Below, piece by piece: positions 50,734 through 61,334 of a DNA stretch of 64,000 nt (position 1 is its first letter; each line of letters opens with the position of its first letter). This DNA is from Nageia nagi (taxonomy: Eukaryota > Pinophyta), in assembly GCA_050084985.1 (NCBI GenBank), contig JBITNC010000001.1, positions 115,444,001-115,508,000 on the forward strand, read 5' to 3'. The notes under the pieces were generated by a model, which did no database searches, was not told the DNA's origin, and worked only from the letters and a program-made list of their open reading frames with translations. The position numbers and the translations under genes were made by a program.

Positions 50734-51705
50734 TATTAACTATGTAACCTTTATAGACATATAATATATTACTTCATTAATTGATTTGTTAATAGCATGG
50801 TTAGTTTATGTAAATGAATTTTACACTTAGCATTTAAATCGTATAGTTTTATTTGCATGAGCATGATGTATGAAAAGTAAGGTTAAATAGTGGTGAATAA
50901 TCTTGTTTGTTTCTATCATAGTTTACATTTCAGCAATATTTAATAACATATTGAAATTAGAACTTGAATCTATGCTTCTTTACTATTATGCATTCTTGAA
51001 AAGCATAGTCATAAAGTTTACTCATTTAAGTTAAGAAGAGACTTAAATGGAAACTAAATGGTTTGGAGTCAACCTATAGGTGTTAGGAAATTAAGATAGA
51101 AAATGAAAGGCTAGTTCTATCTCTAAGATAAACACCTATTCAAAGATAATGAGTAAGTTGTCACTTGATGAAAGGTAGTAACTACGGTAGTTATGGGAGG
51201 GTAGTTACTATAGGTTAATGTGGTGTCCTCTTGCATGTATTATTGGTAGGAAAGAGTACATCAATTAAATATCATGGTAGTGAAATATAATGTTAACTTT
51301 CATCACAAGAGGTGATGTAAACTTGATCCACTTGGCATATGCTAATAGATCACTATCATGGGGTAGCATGAAGTGATGTGAAAATCATACTCCTTCTTAT
51401 GTGTATGGACTCTATGAAGAACCTAAATTTCATAGTTAATATAGGTGAGACAAACATGGGATATGTTTGAATCATAGGTTCTCAGTTAGATAAAGTGCAT
51501 GGTAGATGCATTGATGAAAACTAGCTATCACATGACTTGGGTAAAAATGAAAACTAATAATTTCCATCCACTTAAGGTTGGTCTGCAATGATAACATTAA
51601 ACTCAAACTTGGAATGCCAGAACCTATATATGCATATGTAATGGTATATCCTTATAAATTAAAAATTTGTGTCTATTTTAAGGTAGAATTTAGATGGATG
51701 TTTCA
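50734..51705 (+). repeat. last LTR fragment of the chromovirus array
   Basis: Starts at a position matching 25825 of the copy A LTR (actatgtaacctttatagacatataatatattacttcat) and runs to the LTR end (tttagatggatgtttca, ~51705), matching 26715-26731. Only the last ~970 bp of the LTR remain. Sequence after it (taaattttaggatt) is not a primer site, so this is the right border of the array. Confidence 0.75.
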
Positions 51706-54466
51706 TAAATTTTAGGATTATTTTTTATTTCATGTGATCTAGGAATTCATTAAAGGCTTTAAAATGGGGTTCCTTACAAAGTATTTCATCTATTAGATCT
51801 TTATAAGGTAGATATTGAAAATTTGAGAAATTATTTCTACATGATGGTATAAAATATTGAAAAAGGCCATTCTTCTTTTCTTTATTAGGTATTTGAACTA
51901 GGCTAACTACTTTTGACCATTCAATAATTAAATCACTAATGAGTTGGTCTTATTTTAATTACAAGTTGTACATGTATAAAGGAGAAGGTTCTTCTCATAT
52001 GTATAAATGGTATCTTTCAATAAATATTTTAACTAAGTCATCAAAATATTGGATACTTTCATTGGGTAAATTTAAAAACCATAAAAACAAATTTGAGCAT
52101 AAAGTAAATGAAAAAATTTTAGGCAATAAATCATCATCATCTTCAAATGAAACAACTTCTAAATAATATCTTTACAAATGTGATTTAGAGTTTGAAAAAC
52201 CATCAAATATTGAAAAAGTTACCTATTTTTCATACCTTATTTGACAGATACAATAGTAAAAGGGGTTTTCATTTCCTCTTGAAATTGTGTCAGGTGCAAA
52301 TTATTGATGGAAGCCATTATATAATACTTTTATTTCTTTATTTAAATTATTTCATTGACTTTATCATGCAAATGTTCTTCATTCTTGGATGCTACATTAG
52401 TATTCTTATTCTTATCTTTAGGCATTTCTAAAAATATTCTAAAGAAATGAAGCTTTTCCTTCTCTAATGTTATGACCAGATTATTAACCATTTCGATTTT
52501 ATGCTCTAGTGAAGCAAATTCAAAGTTAAAGTTGAGATTTAGGAAATTTAGCTCTCATTTTAATATATCTCATATTCAACATCAAACCATCCTGGCCTTC
52601 ATCTTATACAAAATTCAATTATAGTGTGTTCCTCTACCATTCAGACATCCTATATGGTTGGTCTATTAGCTTCCTTAGTATCAATCACATCAATCAATTT
52701 TTCCTCATTAATGTTATCTTCCTATTCTTCTTCATAGTTAAGAAATATTTGTTATATACTAGTTATTCTTTATTTTCCCTTTATGTTTATAAATCTTGGT
52801 TCAAAGTTGAGGTTTGTAATAGAGAGACAAGTTTTCAAGCTCAATGACATCACTAGGATCTAATTCATTAGGAATTGGTTATTATTTAATACATAGGAAT
52901 ATCATTTAGTATATGGGAATTTGTAAATTTTATGAGGTGACTCATTGTAGGGAATAAAAATACTTACATACTTAGTGACATGGGGTTATGGTCATATCAT
53001 TTTGGGTTTATTGCATCATTTTCTTTTTTTGGCATACTAATGATCGATTTCTAAGGTAGATCCTAGGAGATGTTTTACTTCAATGGTCATTTCATATATG
53101 TATTGGAAAAAGAGAGGAAAACATTCTTTTTATACTAACAATTTTCTCCCTTATGGACTAGATAATATTTTTATGAGTACCTAGATAACAACAGGGATGA
53201 GTTCTTCATTTAATTTTTATTGGGCATTTCCATTTTCTTAGAACTCTTCATGATCTTTTGAATGACTAAAATCATCAAGAGTACTATTATATTCATAATT
53301 ATGGTATAATTTTTAAACTCATTAACTTTATCACCTTGGTGCATTGGCATAGTTGTTTTTGGCTCTTTTCATTTTTAGTTGTACAAGAGGATAGTTTATA
53401 GTAGCAACATGAAAGATGATAATTATCCAAAATGATCTAATTGACATTGACCTATAAAACTTAGATTAATGAAAGGTACAAACATGTACTTTACCTCTCT
53501 AAAAAAATATGATATTTGACTCAAAGGATATTAACTATGAGATTATATGTATTTTGGAGCCACCAATCCATCATCAACCCATCACCATCACTAGGATCCC
53601 ATCATCATCACTTGGATACCATTATAGATTACCTTATAATCTTACTCATTATTGTCAACAAACCTTTAATTCTCAGAATATCATGCATAATTACTTCAAA
53701 AGGATCGTAGTATTGTAGAACTCATAATAAAATAAAATCCATATATGATAGGTGGCATTGTGAAATACTAGCCAATAATGAAGCAAGTATATTACCACCT
53801 ATCAAGGATTCCATATCTTGTCATGATTTCTCATGGAAAATTATTCCACCTTTATAGATACTAGATCTAGTTCCAAGAATCATCTTTTATGTTATGGTGC
53901 ATGTTGGCCAAGATTTGTTCTTGGGCTTATCTCTAAATTAACATATTATCATAAAATAGAAAGGTATATCAATATGCACAATGAAAAGGCTATTTAATTA
54001 CTTAAATATATAAATTATTACAAATACCTAAAGGGGGTATTTTAAATAAATTAAAATCCCTTTTTTACATCGAGAGGCGTTTCTACAGCTGCAGCATGGG
54101 GGTGGAGTGGGGGAGCAAAATGTCGCATGTGAGTCCATCCGTTAAACAATTGGCGAGAAAATAATTTTTTTAAAATTAAAATTATATAGCCAACTGAAAT
54201 ATTAAAAGACACATCTTTTCAAAAATTAATATATAAATGGAACGAAGAATATCAAACATCATAAAAAATCATTCCCAAATCAATCGAGAGATGCAGTGAA
54301 TTCGAACAAGCAAAGTTAGAACAAAAGATTGTAAAAATAGAAGAGAACTTTAATTTTATTGTAAGTTAATTCTCTGCTATTGTAAATATATTTTTACTGT
54401 AATATTTCTTATTTCTTATTTTACATACAATTTATACTCTAAATTCTTTTGCACTTCTATTCGTAT
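51706..54466. other. unassigned AT-rich DNA
   Basis: No gene recognised. Minus-strand translation between about 51800 and 53000 reads like decayed coding sequence (for example FASLEHKIEMVNNLVITLEK near 52500), but I can name no family. 54060-54150 is locally GC-richer (cagctgcagcatgggggtggagtggggg). 53509-53718 is open in two frames because of tcatcaccatcac-type repeats, not because of a gene. The left boundary of the Helitron must lie in or after this stretch. Confidence 0.3.
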
Positions 54467-54533
54467 AAAACTTTATCAAAAAATATCTCTAATGGATATT
54501 GTCAAAATGCCTCTCATGGATATTGTCAAAATC

Positions 54534-54872
54534 GTAGTCTTTTCTCCAGTAAAAGTTAGGGTGTCGTTTAGAAGTACAAATCCATCGCATCCCTGCAAGA
54601 GAAACTTATAGAGATCACGATTATCCAACATATAAAAATAAAATTCATAAAGATATCTCCACATTCAGACATATTTTTTTGTGATAATCTTTATTGACAT
54701 TGTCATACGTTAACAAAACCGTCATGAAAATGAAGGCGAAGACTATGGATAACGCATGTGGACATGTTTTTTCATAAAAAGATGCGCTAAGTTACGCATG
54801 AGAGGTAATATAGCCACAGCATACAATCAATACCAGTCTGCATATCAACTCAATATTTTTTATCTTTGCCAT
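54534..54872 (-). pseudogene. class III peroxidase fragment, array copy 1
   Basis: The minus strand from ATG at 54872 encodes a signal-peptide-like start (MAKIKNIELICRLVLIVCCG, then YITSHA), an in-frame TAA where the other copies have a Gln codon, then LSASFYEKTCPHALSIV. This is the N-terminus of a secreted plant peroxidase, where mature proteins begin Q-L-x-x-x-F-Y-x-x-x-C-P. After a stretch of other DNA comes an intron end (tttctcttgcag) and exon 2 start GCDGFVLLNDTLTFTGEKT (54597-54540). The segment with the distal catalytic Arg and His (RLHFHDCF in the family) is missing. Non-functional. Confidence 0.85.
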
Positions 54873-55042
54873 CCTTCAAGACTGTGGGGACCTGAGATGC
54901 ATAGGGGAGTGCTTTAATAAGGATGGCATTTGATGGAGAAAGAATTTACATTTCTCCAAACTACAGAAAAGGGAGAAAACTTTATCAAAAAATATCTCTC
55001 ATGGATATTGTCAAAATGCCTCTCATGGATATTGTCAAAATC

Positions 55043-55381
55043 GCAGTCTTTTCTCCAGTAAAAGTTAGGGTGTCGTTTAGAAGTACAAATCCATCGCATC
55101 CCTGCAAGAGAAACTTACAGAGATCACGATTATCCAACATATAAAAATAAAATTCATAAAGATATCTCCACATTCATACATATTTTTCTGTGATAATCTT
55201 TATTGACATTGTCATACGTTAACAAAACAGTCATGAAAATGAAGGTGAAGACTATGGATAACGCATGTGGACATGTTTTTTCATAAAAAGATGTGCTAAG
55301 TTGCGCATGAGAGGTAATATAGCCACAGCATACAATCAATACCAGTCTGCATATCAACTCAATATTTTTTATCTTCGCCAT
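55043..55381 (-). pseudogene. class III peroxidase fragment, array copy 2
   Basis: Same structure as copy 1 with no stop in the first part: ATG at 55381, hydrophobic signal segment, then AQLSTSFYEKTCPHALSIVF and unrelated residues to a stop at 55154. The exon 2 piece GCDGFVLLNDTLTFTGEKTA lies at about 55106-55047, preceded by a good 3' splice site. The catalytic His region between the two parts is absent. The family uses hydrogen peroxide and phenolic substrates in the cell wall; this fragment lacks haem-pocket residues. Confidence 0.88.
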
Positions 55382-55551
55382 CCTTCAAGACTGTGGGGAC
55401 CTGAGATGCACAGGGGAGTGCTTTAATAAGGATGGCATTCGATGGAGAAAGAATTTATGTTTCTCCAAACTACAAAAAAGGGAGAAAACTTTATCAAAAA
55501 ATATCTCTCATGGATATTGTCAAAATGCCTCTCGTGGATATTGTCAAAATC

Positions 55552-55889
55552 GCAGTCTTTTCTCCACTAAAAGTTAGGGTGTCATTTAGAAGTACAAATC
55601 CATCGCATCCCTACAAGAGAAACTTACAGAGATCACGATTATCCAACATATAAAATAAAATTCATAAAGATATCTCCACATTCAGACATATTTTTCTGTG
55701 ATAATCTTTATTGACATTGTCATAAGTTAACAAAACAGTCATGAAAATGAAGGCAAAGACTATGGATAACGCATGTGGACATGTTTTTTCATAAAAAGAT
55801 GCACTAAGTTGCGCATGAGAGGTAATATAGCCACAACATATAATCAATACCAGTCTGCATATCAACTCAATATTTTTTATCTTCGCCAT
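55552..55889 (-). pseudogene. class III peroxidase fragment, array copy 3
   Basis: ATG at 55889, then the same signal-like segment and AQLSASFYEKTCPHALSIVF, ending at a stop at 55662. The exon 2 part (~55615-55556) reads GCDGFVLLNDTLTFSGEKTA and has one change in the splice-site region (ttgtag for ttgcag), still a usable AG. This unit adjoins the DNA leading to the Helitron gene. The peroxidase pieces are opposite in direction to the Helitron gene. Confidence 0.88.
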
Positions 55890-55996
55890 CCTTCAAGACT
55901 CTGGGGACCTGAGATGCATAGGGGAGTGCTTTAATAAGGATGGCATTCGATGGAGAAAGAAGTTACGTTTCTCCAAACTACAGAAAAGGGAGAAAA

Positions 55997-56734
55997 GCCA
56001 ATGCATTCAATGCTTTACAAACCAAAACACGTAAATATGTGGCAAATTGAAGCTTTAAGTTGGCTCAATGGAAAAGTAAAAAATTATCATACAGTTGCTT
56101 CTATTTTAGATGTTGTTTTCATTACGAATTTGTTTGATCAATAACTTGGGAATTCATTCTATATTATATAAAGTCCAATAATCTGACAGGCTTTTTTTGA
56201 ACAATAACTCAAGAATTCATTCTATATTAGATAAAGTTCAATAACCTTAATAGATTTTTAAGACAAACTTTTTAATAGTTGAAAAATCATTATCATCCAT
56301 ATTGTTTTTGTGTAAATGCACTCCTGGGTCCCAACAGTTTCAGATACCATTCCCACAAGGAAGTCGCGTATAGATATGAAGTGGCATTTAGGAATAAGAT
56401 ATGTAGATTTTGTGTTCTATTGGAGATACACTATGCACCTATTTGAAGACATTAACTTCAATTAGTAACCTTAGATTCTCTTTTGAGTGTAAGAATTTAA
56501 AACTCTTTTTCTTATTTATTAATAACATATCATTAATATATGAGGGGATAGTTTGGAATTTGGGCTTTTTTTTTAAACACTTCTATGTTTACTTTCTTGT
56601 TAACTTTCTTAACATGAGTTAATTATTTAAGTATATTAATGCTTGAAAATTATGTAAATATCTTTAAGTTGTTATTTAAATAAATATAATGATGTATTCT
56701 CTTATGTTTTTGTAGTAAATTTGTGACAAAGATA
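55997..56734 (+). other. leader region between the repeat array and the Helitron gene
   Basis: No gene found. A 63-bp imperfect direct duplication (gatcaataacttgggaattcattctatattat, then gaacaataactcaagaattcattctatattag) sits at 56135-56260. The rest is AT-rich and may hold the promoter and 5' untranslated region of the Helitron gene; no clear TATA or start site could be fixed. Confidence 0.4.
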
Positions 56735-56821
56735 ATGAATTCTGAAGAGCAAAGAGAACAACAGAGATTAGAACAACATAGACAATATCACAGAGATTAT
56801 AATAGACGATGACGTGAAAGA

Positions 56822-57463
56822 ATGACTGAAAGTGACAAAGAGAGAGAAAGACAAAGACAAAGAGAAAATCGAGCAAAACGTAGGGCAGAAATGACAAATG
56901 AACAAAAACAACGACAAAGAGCAATCGATTATGAACGAAAGAGACAAAATCGTGCTAATATGTCTAATGAAGAAAATGAAGAACAAAGAGCAATACACAC
57001 TCAACAAATGAGAGAAACACGTGCAAAAATATCAGAAGATCAAAGAGAAGAAGCACGCCAAAGATATATGAAACAACAAACAACAAACCAAGAAAATCAA
57101 ACACAATTTCAACTTGAGGAGATTAGGAGAAAACGTGCGAATGACCGCCAACTTCAGCGTGCTAGACGAGCTGAGGAAGATAGTCAAAGAGAGGAAAGAA
57201 TACATCGTAATAATGTTCATGATAATGTAAGTGTTTCCGATGCATCCTCTTTTTTTGAAAGAAATGCTAAAAATATAATTATGGTGAGACAAACACAATA
57301 TGAAGCAACTGAAATGGGAGAGACACCTCCAACACATCGTTTAAGAGAAGGAAATGTAGAAGGTTTACAAATGAATGCAAATCAAACAAATCATAATAGA
57401 ACATATGGACATACTAATACAAATATTCAAATAGATTTCAAAGAAATACAAACCTTATTTTGA
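56822..57463 (+). CDS. Helitron protein N-terminal basic coiled region
   Basis: 213 codons between two in-frame TGA stops. Composition is extreme: runs of Arg, Glu and Gln (ERERQRQRENRAKRRAEMTN, QRAIDYERKRQNRAN, QREEARQRYMKQQ), predicting a long charged coiled coil and possible nucleic-acid binding. The same frame is open upstream to an ATG at 56735 and downstream into the Cys-pair finger, so this is not a separate gene but the first part of the transposase. Similar repeated 'R..R..M..E.R' leaders occur in some Helitron proteins of fungi and animals (from family knowledge, not checked here). Confidence 0.75.
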   Translation: MTESDKERERQRQRENRAKRRAEMTNEQKQRQRAIDYERKRQNRANMSNEENEEQRAIHTQQMRETRAKISEDQREEARQRYMKQQTTNQENQTQFQLEEIRRKRANDRQLQRARRAEEDSQREERIHRNNVHDNVSVSDASSFFERNAKNIIMVRQTQYEATEMGETPPTHRLREGNVEGLQMNANQTNHNRTYGHTNTNIQIDFKEIQTLF

Positions 57464-57493
57464 AGTCAACTACAAAAACTTGCATCACCATCG

Positions 57494-59035
57494 ATGTGTT
57501 ACATTTGCCAAGAATCTTATCCTGGAATGAAGGTGTTATCTACTACTGAAGGTCCGGCATGTAATAGATGTAGACAAGAGAAAATTCTTCCTCATCGATT
57601 TTCTTCCTCAAATCACATGGATCCTGGATCACAACCATCAGAATTATCAAACTTAACACAAATTGAAGAAATGTTGATAGCACGTGTCAATCCAATATTA
57701 CAAGTAACACATGCTACCGGAGGCCAATATAAGTACAAAGGGCATACAATTAGCTTTCCACAAGAATTGAAACAAATTGCGAAGGTACTACCTCATCCTA
57801 TAAATGAATTACCAGTCATTATTGTTCGAAGAAGAGATCAACGTGGTACAAATTATAATTTCACAGTAAATAAAGAGAGGGTCTTTAAAGCTTTGAAGTA
57901 TAAGATAGAAAATGATAAGTTTTATAAGGATGTGCAAATTAATGAAGATGTTCTAAGAGATCTCCCAGCTAATACAGATACAAACATATTTAACATTCTA
58001 AACTCTATTCATATGGAGTTTAATTCTGATATGAATGAATATGTAGTAATGGGTCCAACAATTGAGATGGATGAAGGAAATGTCATTAATCACACAACAT
58101 CTATGGCCTGTAAACCACCCAATGCACCAAGGGAGATGGAATTAATTCGTGCATGGGTCAACAACCCTAATGTAGAACCAATAACACTCATTGATTGGCC
58201 TGGAATTGGAGCATCTCCTATAAATGAGTATATTACAGAAGGGTTGCTTGATATGGCATTTCCAACATTATTCCCAAATGGAAACTGTGATTGGATAGAA
58301 CCAAGAAATAGAAAAGTTTATCTTCATGAATTTGCAAAACATTTATTACGATATAGAGATCATCGTTTTGGAAAGCATCCAAGATTTAGGTATTTCATAA
58401 TGAACATGATAATGAGACACCGTGCTCAGAATTCTTCAGCAGTGTTTGTGAAGAAGAGTCTTCAAGATTTGCCAACTACAATCCATGAATTACGAGAACA
58501 CATGGATAATATTCCCCAATCACATTTAGCAGATTGTTTAATGCATTTTGGCTCTACATTAAGAGGCACAAGATCTTATTGGATGAAGAGTCATGCTGAA
58601 TTAAGTGATTTATTACATCAAATTGGATCTCCAACCATTTTTTTCACTTTAAGTGCAGCTGATATGTATTGGCCTGACCTTCATGCGTTAATGCCAGGAA
58701 CATCACCATCTGATTCAAGAGAAGCACAAAAATGGCGAAGAAAAAATATTATTGATTACCCACATATTGTAGCTCATTACATGCATCTACGAAATACAAT
58801 TTTTCGTAAAGAGGTATTGCAAAAACAAATGAAAGTCAAAGAATATTGGTGTAGATATGAATGGCAACATAGGGGATCTCCACATGTGCATGGTTTTCTA
58901 TGGATAGAGGGAGCTCCAAACATGGATAATTTAGATTGGACAAGTGAAGAACAAGTGAAAAAAGCACAAACATATTTTGATAATATTGTGCATGCATGGA
59001 ATCCTCGAGGAGACCCACATCAACGAAATATACAG
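57494..59035 (+). CDS. Helitron Rep endonuclease domain (HUH), exon 1 main part
   Basis: Open frame with the Cys-pair finger at its start (CYIC...CNRC), then a central region with EYITEGLLDMAFPTLFPNGN and HEFAKHLLRYRDHRFGKHPR, both hallmarks of the Helitron-like N-terminal region. Next come SPTIFFTLSAADMYWPDLHA and the HUH nuclease motif WQHRGSPHVHGFLWIEGAPN. The exon ends at a GT donor (cag/gtatgc) at 59035; the frame runs a few codons into the intron before a stop. The usual plant Helitron motif is closer to QKRGLPHAH, so this Rep is of a less common type for plants. Confidence 0.9.
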
Positions 59036-59116
59036 GTATGCATAAAGTATCTATTTTTTTAATTTTATGTTTTAAATACATATATATAATTAATAACCAT
59101 TGTATATATTTCACAG
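59036..59116 (+). other. Helitron gene intron 1
   Basis: 81 bp, GTATGC...TTTCACAG, AT-rich. Splicing here keeps the frame at a codon boundary (Gln before, Leu after) and joins two parts of the Rep domain. Confidence 0.85.
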
Positions 59117-59280
59117 CTTCTTCAAAATATTAATCAACACCCATGTTTGAGGAATACACGTCAACTTGATCAAGTAGACTTAGATCTTGATTATGAAGAG
59201 ATTCTCAATTGTGTTGAGCGTCACACTGTATGTAGAGAAGGTGCATGCTTACGCAAGAAAAGAGGAAAGATGGTTTGTAG
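59117..59280 (+). CDS. Helitron gene exon 2 (Rep domain)
   Basis: 164 bp encoding NINQHPCLRNTRQLDQVDLD, then NCVERHTVCREGACLRK and the start of the CR-YNAPWP motif. Conserved Cys and His residues (HPC, NCVERH, C, C) fit the cysteine-rich segment between the HUH motif and the Rep tyrosines. It ends two bases into an Arg codon that is completed by exon 3. Confidence 0.85.
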
Positions 59281-59361
59281 GTAAATACTTATGACTACTT
59301 ATATATATTTATAATTTTAAATTCATCATCCTTTATGTTAAACTAATTTTTCTTTTTATAG
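59281..59361 (+). other. Helitron gene intron 2
   Basis: 81 bp, GTAAAT...TTTATAG. It splits an Arg codon (ag/g) and restores the conserved CRYNAPWP motif, matching CRF.FP in other Helitrons. Confidence 0.85.
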
Positions 59362-61224
59362 GTATAATGCACCATGGCCTTTATCTTTAGATGGATCCAA
59401 ATTATATGAAGATCCAGAAACCAAAGATAAAAAGTATGAACCAATAAGAAATGATGATCGAGTCAATACACATAATCGACATATATTACAATTATGGAGA
59501 GCAAATGTAGATTGGCAACCTGTTCTATCAAAGCATGCTGTTATCAATTATATTGCTAAATATGCTGCTAAGGCTGAGAAAAGTTCAGAAACCTATCAAG
59601 AAATGTTGATGCGAATTACAAATTTAGAAAATGATGATGATTTAGCAACAAGAGCATATAGGCATCTTCTAACGGAAACAATTATTGAGAGAGATATAGG
59701 AGCACAAGAAACATGTCATATGTTATTAGAGCTTCCATTGGTTGAATGTAGTAGAGTTTTTATTTCTCTAAATGTTGGACGAAAAGTTTTCAAGGAGGTG
59801 GAAAATATTGATGAAGAAGAAATAGAAAGAAATGGTAAATCTTTAATTGATGGATATATTCAACGACCATGTATGATGGAAACTATCTCACTTATTGATG
59901 TAGCTAGATCATGGACATATAATCCAAGATGAAGAAGTGAGTTGAAATGGAGCACTAGAAAAAATGCAGCTATTGTGAGGGCATGGCCATGTTTTATGAC
60001 CATTCCTGAAAAAGAATCAGAAAAATTTATTGAATTTTGTTGGTCAGAGTTGTTACTTTACAAGCCATTTAGAAGTATAGAAAGAGATATCGGGGTTGAT
60101 GATAGCACAATCATAACAAATTGGGAGGCATTCAACTATAGGCCTTGGCATATTGAGAGAATGAATAATATCCAAAATACAGAACAAGAATATCACAATG
60201 ATTTAGAAGATGATGATGAACGAACAGTTCATCAGAACACTATAGAGAATGAATGGGAAATTATAGCCCAATTACATCGTGGAAATCACTTTACAAGGAC
60301 AGAAATAGATATGCTTGGTAGAAGGGATGTTGATAGACAAGCACAATGGGATAATGAATATATATCAGAAGAATACACAAAAAAAGCAATAAATTGGATA
60401 ACCAGAATGAAACAAAATGGTGCATTTATTGATGATGATGCCCCTTTAAATTACCTATATGAGAGCCTTAGCATGAAACAAAAACAAGCATATGATATAA
60501 TAATGACACATTATAATCAGGAACAACATATAGACCCTTTATATATGATAATTCAAGGAAAAGCAGGAACAGGAAAATCGTATCTAATTGGAGCACTTCG
60601 TCAAGCATTTCAAGACTTACCATCTATAAAACATTCTCCCCTTCTTTTACTTGCACCTACTGGAGTTGCTGCATTCAACATTGGTGCCACTACAATCCAT
60701 GGAGCACTTCGAATTCCTATCACAGACTTTGATAAATTAGAGGGATCAAGATTAAATACTTTTCAAGAAGATATGAAACATGTAAAATATATATTGATTG
60801 ATGAAATGAGCTTCATAGGGCAGAAAATGTTGGAACACATAGATTCTCACCTTCGAGAAGGTTTTCCAGAAAAATCAAATATATGTTTTGGAGGTAGGTC
60901 AATGATTTTAGTAGGTGATTTAGGACAGTTACCACCTGTTATGGATAGACCACCATATGCCACTAATAGACATGCAAGATTATTATGGCAAAAGTTCACA
61001 ACTGTTATAACATTAGATAGAGTATTTCGACAAGAAGGAGAGAGTGAAGATCAAAAAAGGTTTCGTCAACTTTTAATTAATTTAAGAGATGCAAATCCAA
61101 CTGAAGATGATTGGAAATTATTGATGACAAGAACAAATTCAAATCTAGATCCGGCTATAAGGGATGATTTTGATCAGAATATTCATCTATTTGCAACTAA
61201 TGAAAATGTGCATAATCATAACAG
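59362..61224 (+). CDS. Helitron gene exon 3: Rep tyrosines and helicase N-terminal half
   Basis: Starts YNAPWPLSLDGSKLYEDPET, then VNTHNRHILQLWRANVDWQP and AVINYIAKYAAKAEKSSETY with the two Rep tyrosines four residues apart (59549 and 59561). An in-frame TGA at 59930 interrupts it. The second part, from about 59942, leads into the PIF1-type helicase: QKQAYDIIMTHYN, GKAGTGKSYLIGAL (Walker A, 60557), LLAPTGVAAFNIGATTIHGA, LIDEMSFIGQ (Walker B, 60800), LVGDLGQLPPV and DRVFRQEGES. All helicase motifs in this half look intact. Confidence 0.9.
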
Positions 61225-61334
61225 GTATGAATTTATTTTAAATAAATCCATTTTTTAGAATTTTGAATTACTTACTAATTTTTGATATAATATTAATATA
61301 TTGCTAACTAATGAAATATTTTTTATCATAATAG
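61225..61334 (+). other. Helitron gene intron 3
   Basis: 110 bp, GTATGA...AATAG, very AT-rich. It splits an Arg codon in the same phase as intron 2, and the join keeps the helicase frame. Confidence 0.85.

Larger units (their letters stand above)
54467..55996. repeat. three ~509-bp tandem repeats carrying peroxidase fragments
   Basis: The phrase ctttatcaaaaaatatctct starts at 54471, 54980 and 55489, so the period is 509 bp; the third unit is about two bases shorter and ends in gggagaaaa near 55996. The units are nearly identical. Many of the differences are C/T or G/A changes (for example cgtagtc/cgcagtc, ttatagag/ttacagag, gttacgc/gttgcgc). Each unit also has a small internal duplication, tctcatggatattgtcaaaa twice in a row. 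The similarity shows a recent triplication. Confidence 0.95.

Noticed and set aside
53509-53718. Two overlapping plus-strand frames with His/Pro/Ser-rich products.
   Set aside because: They arise from catcatcac-type simple sequence; no conserved domain.
53760-53800. Minus-strand WLVFHNATYH resembling the integrase motif 'WL..AEFWYNT.YH', which would mark the left half of the split integrase.
   Set aside because: Flanking translation does not follow integrase in order or spacing, and the match is only a few residues; too weak to use as the left Helitron flank.
54923-55653. Plus-strand frames starting MAFDGERIY in the repeat array.
   Set aside because: They run antisense to the peroxidase pieces and are repeated because the DNA is repeated; no start or domain evidence.
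57032-57337. Minus-strand 101-codon open frame rich in Ser, Leu and Cys.
   Set aside because: It is the antisense shadow of the Arg/Gln-rich Helitron leader; low-complexity sequence keeps the other strand open.
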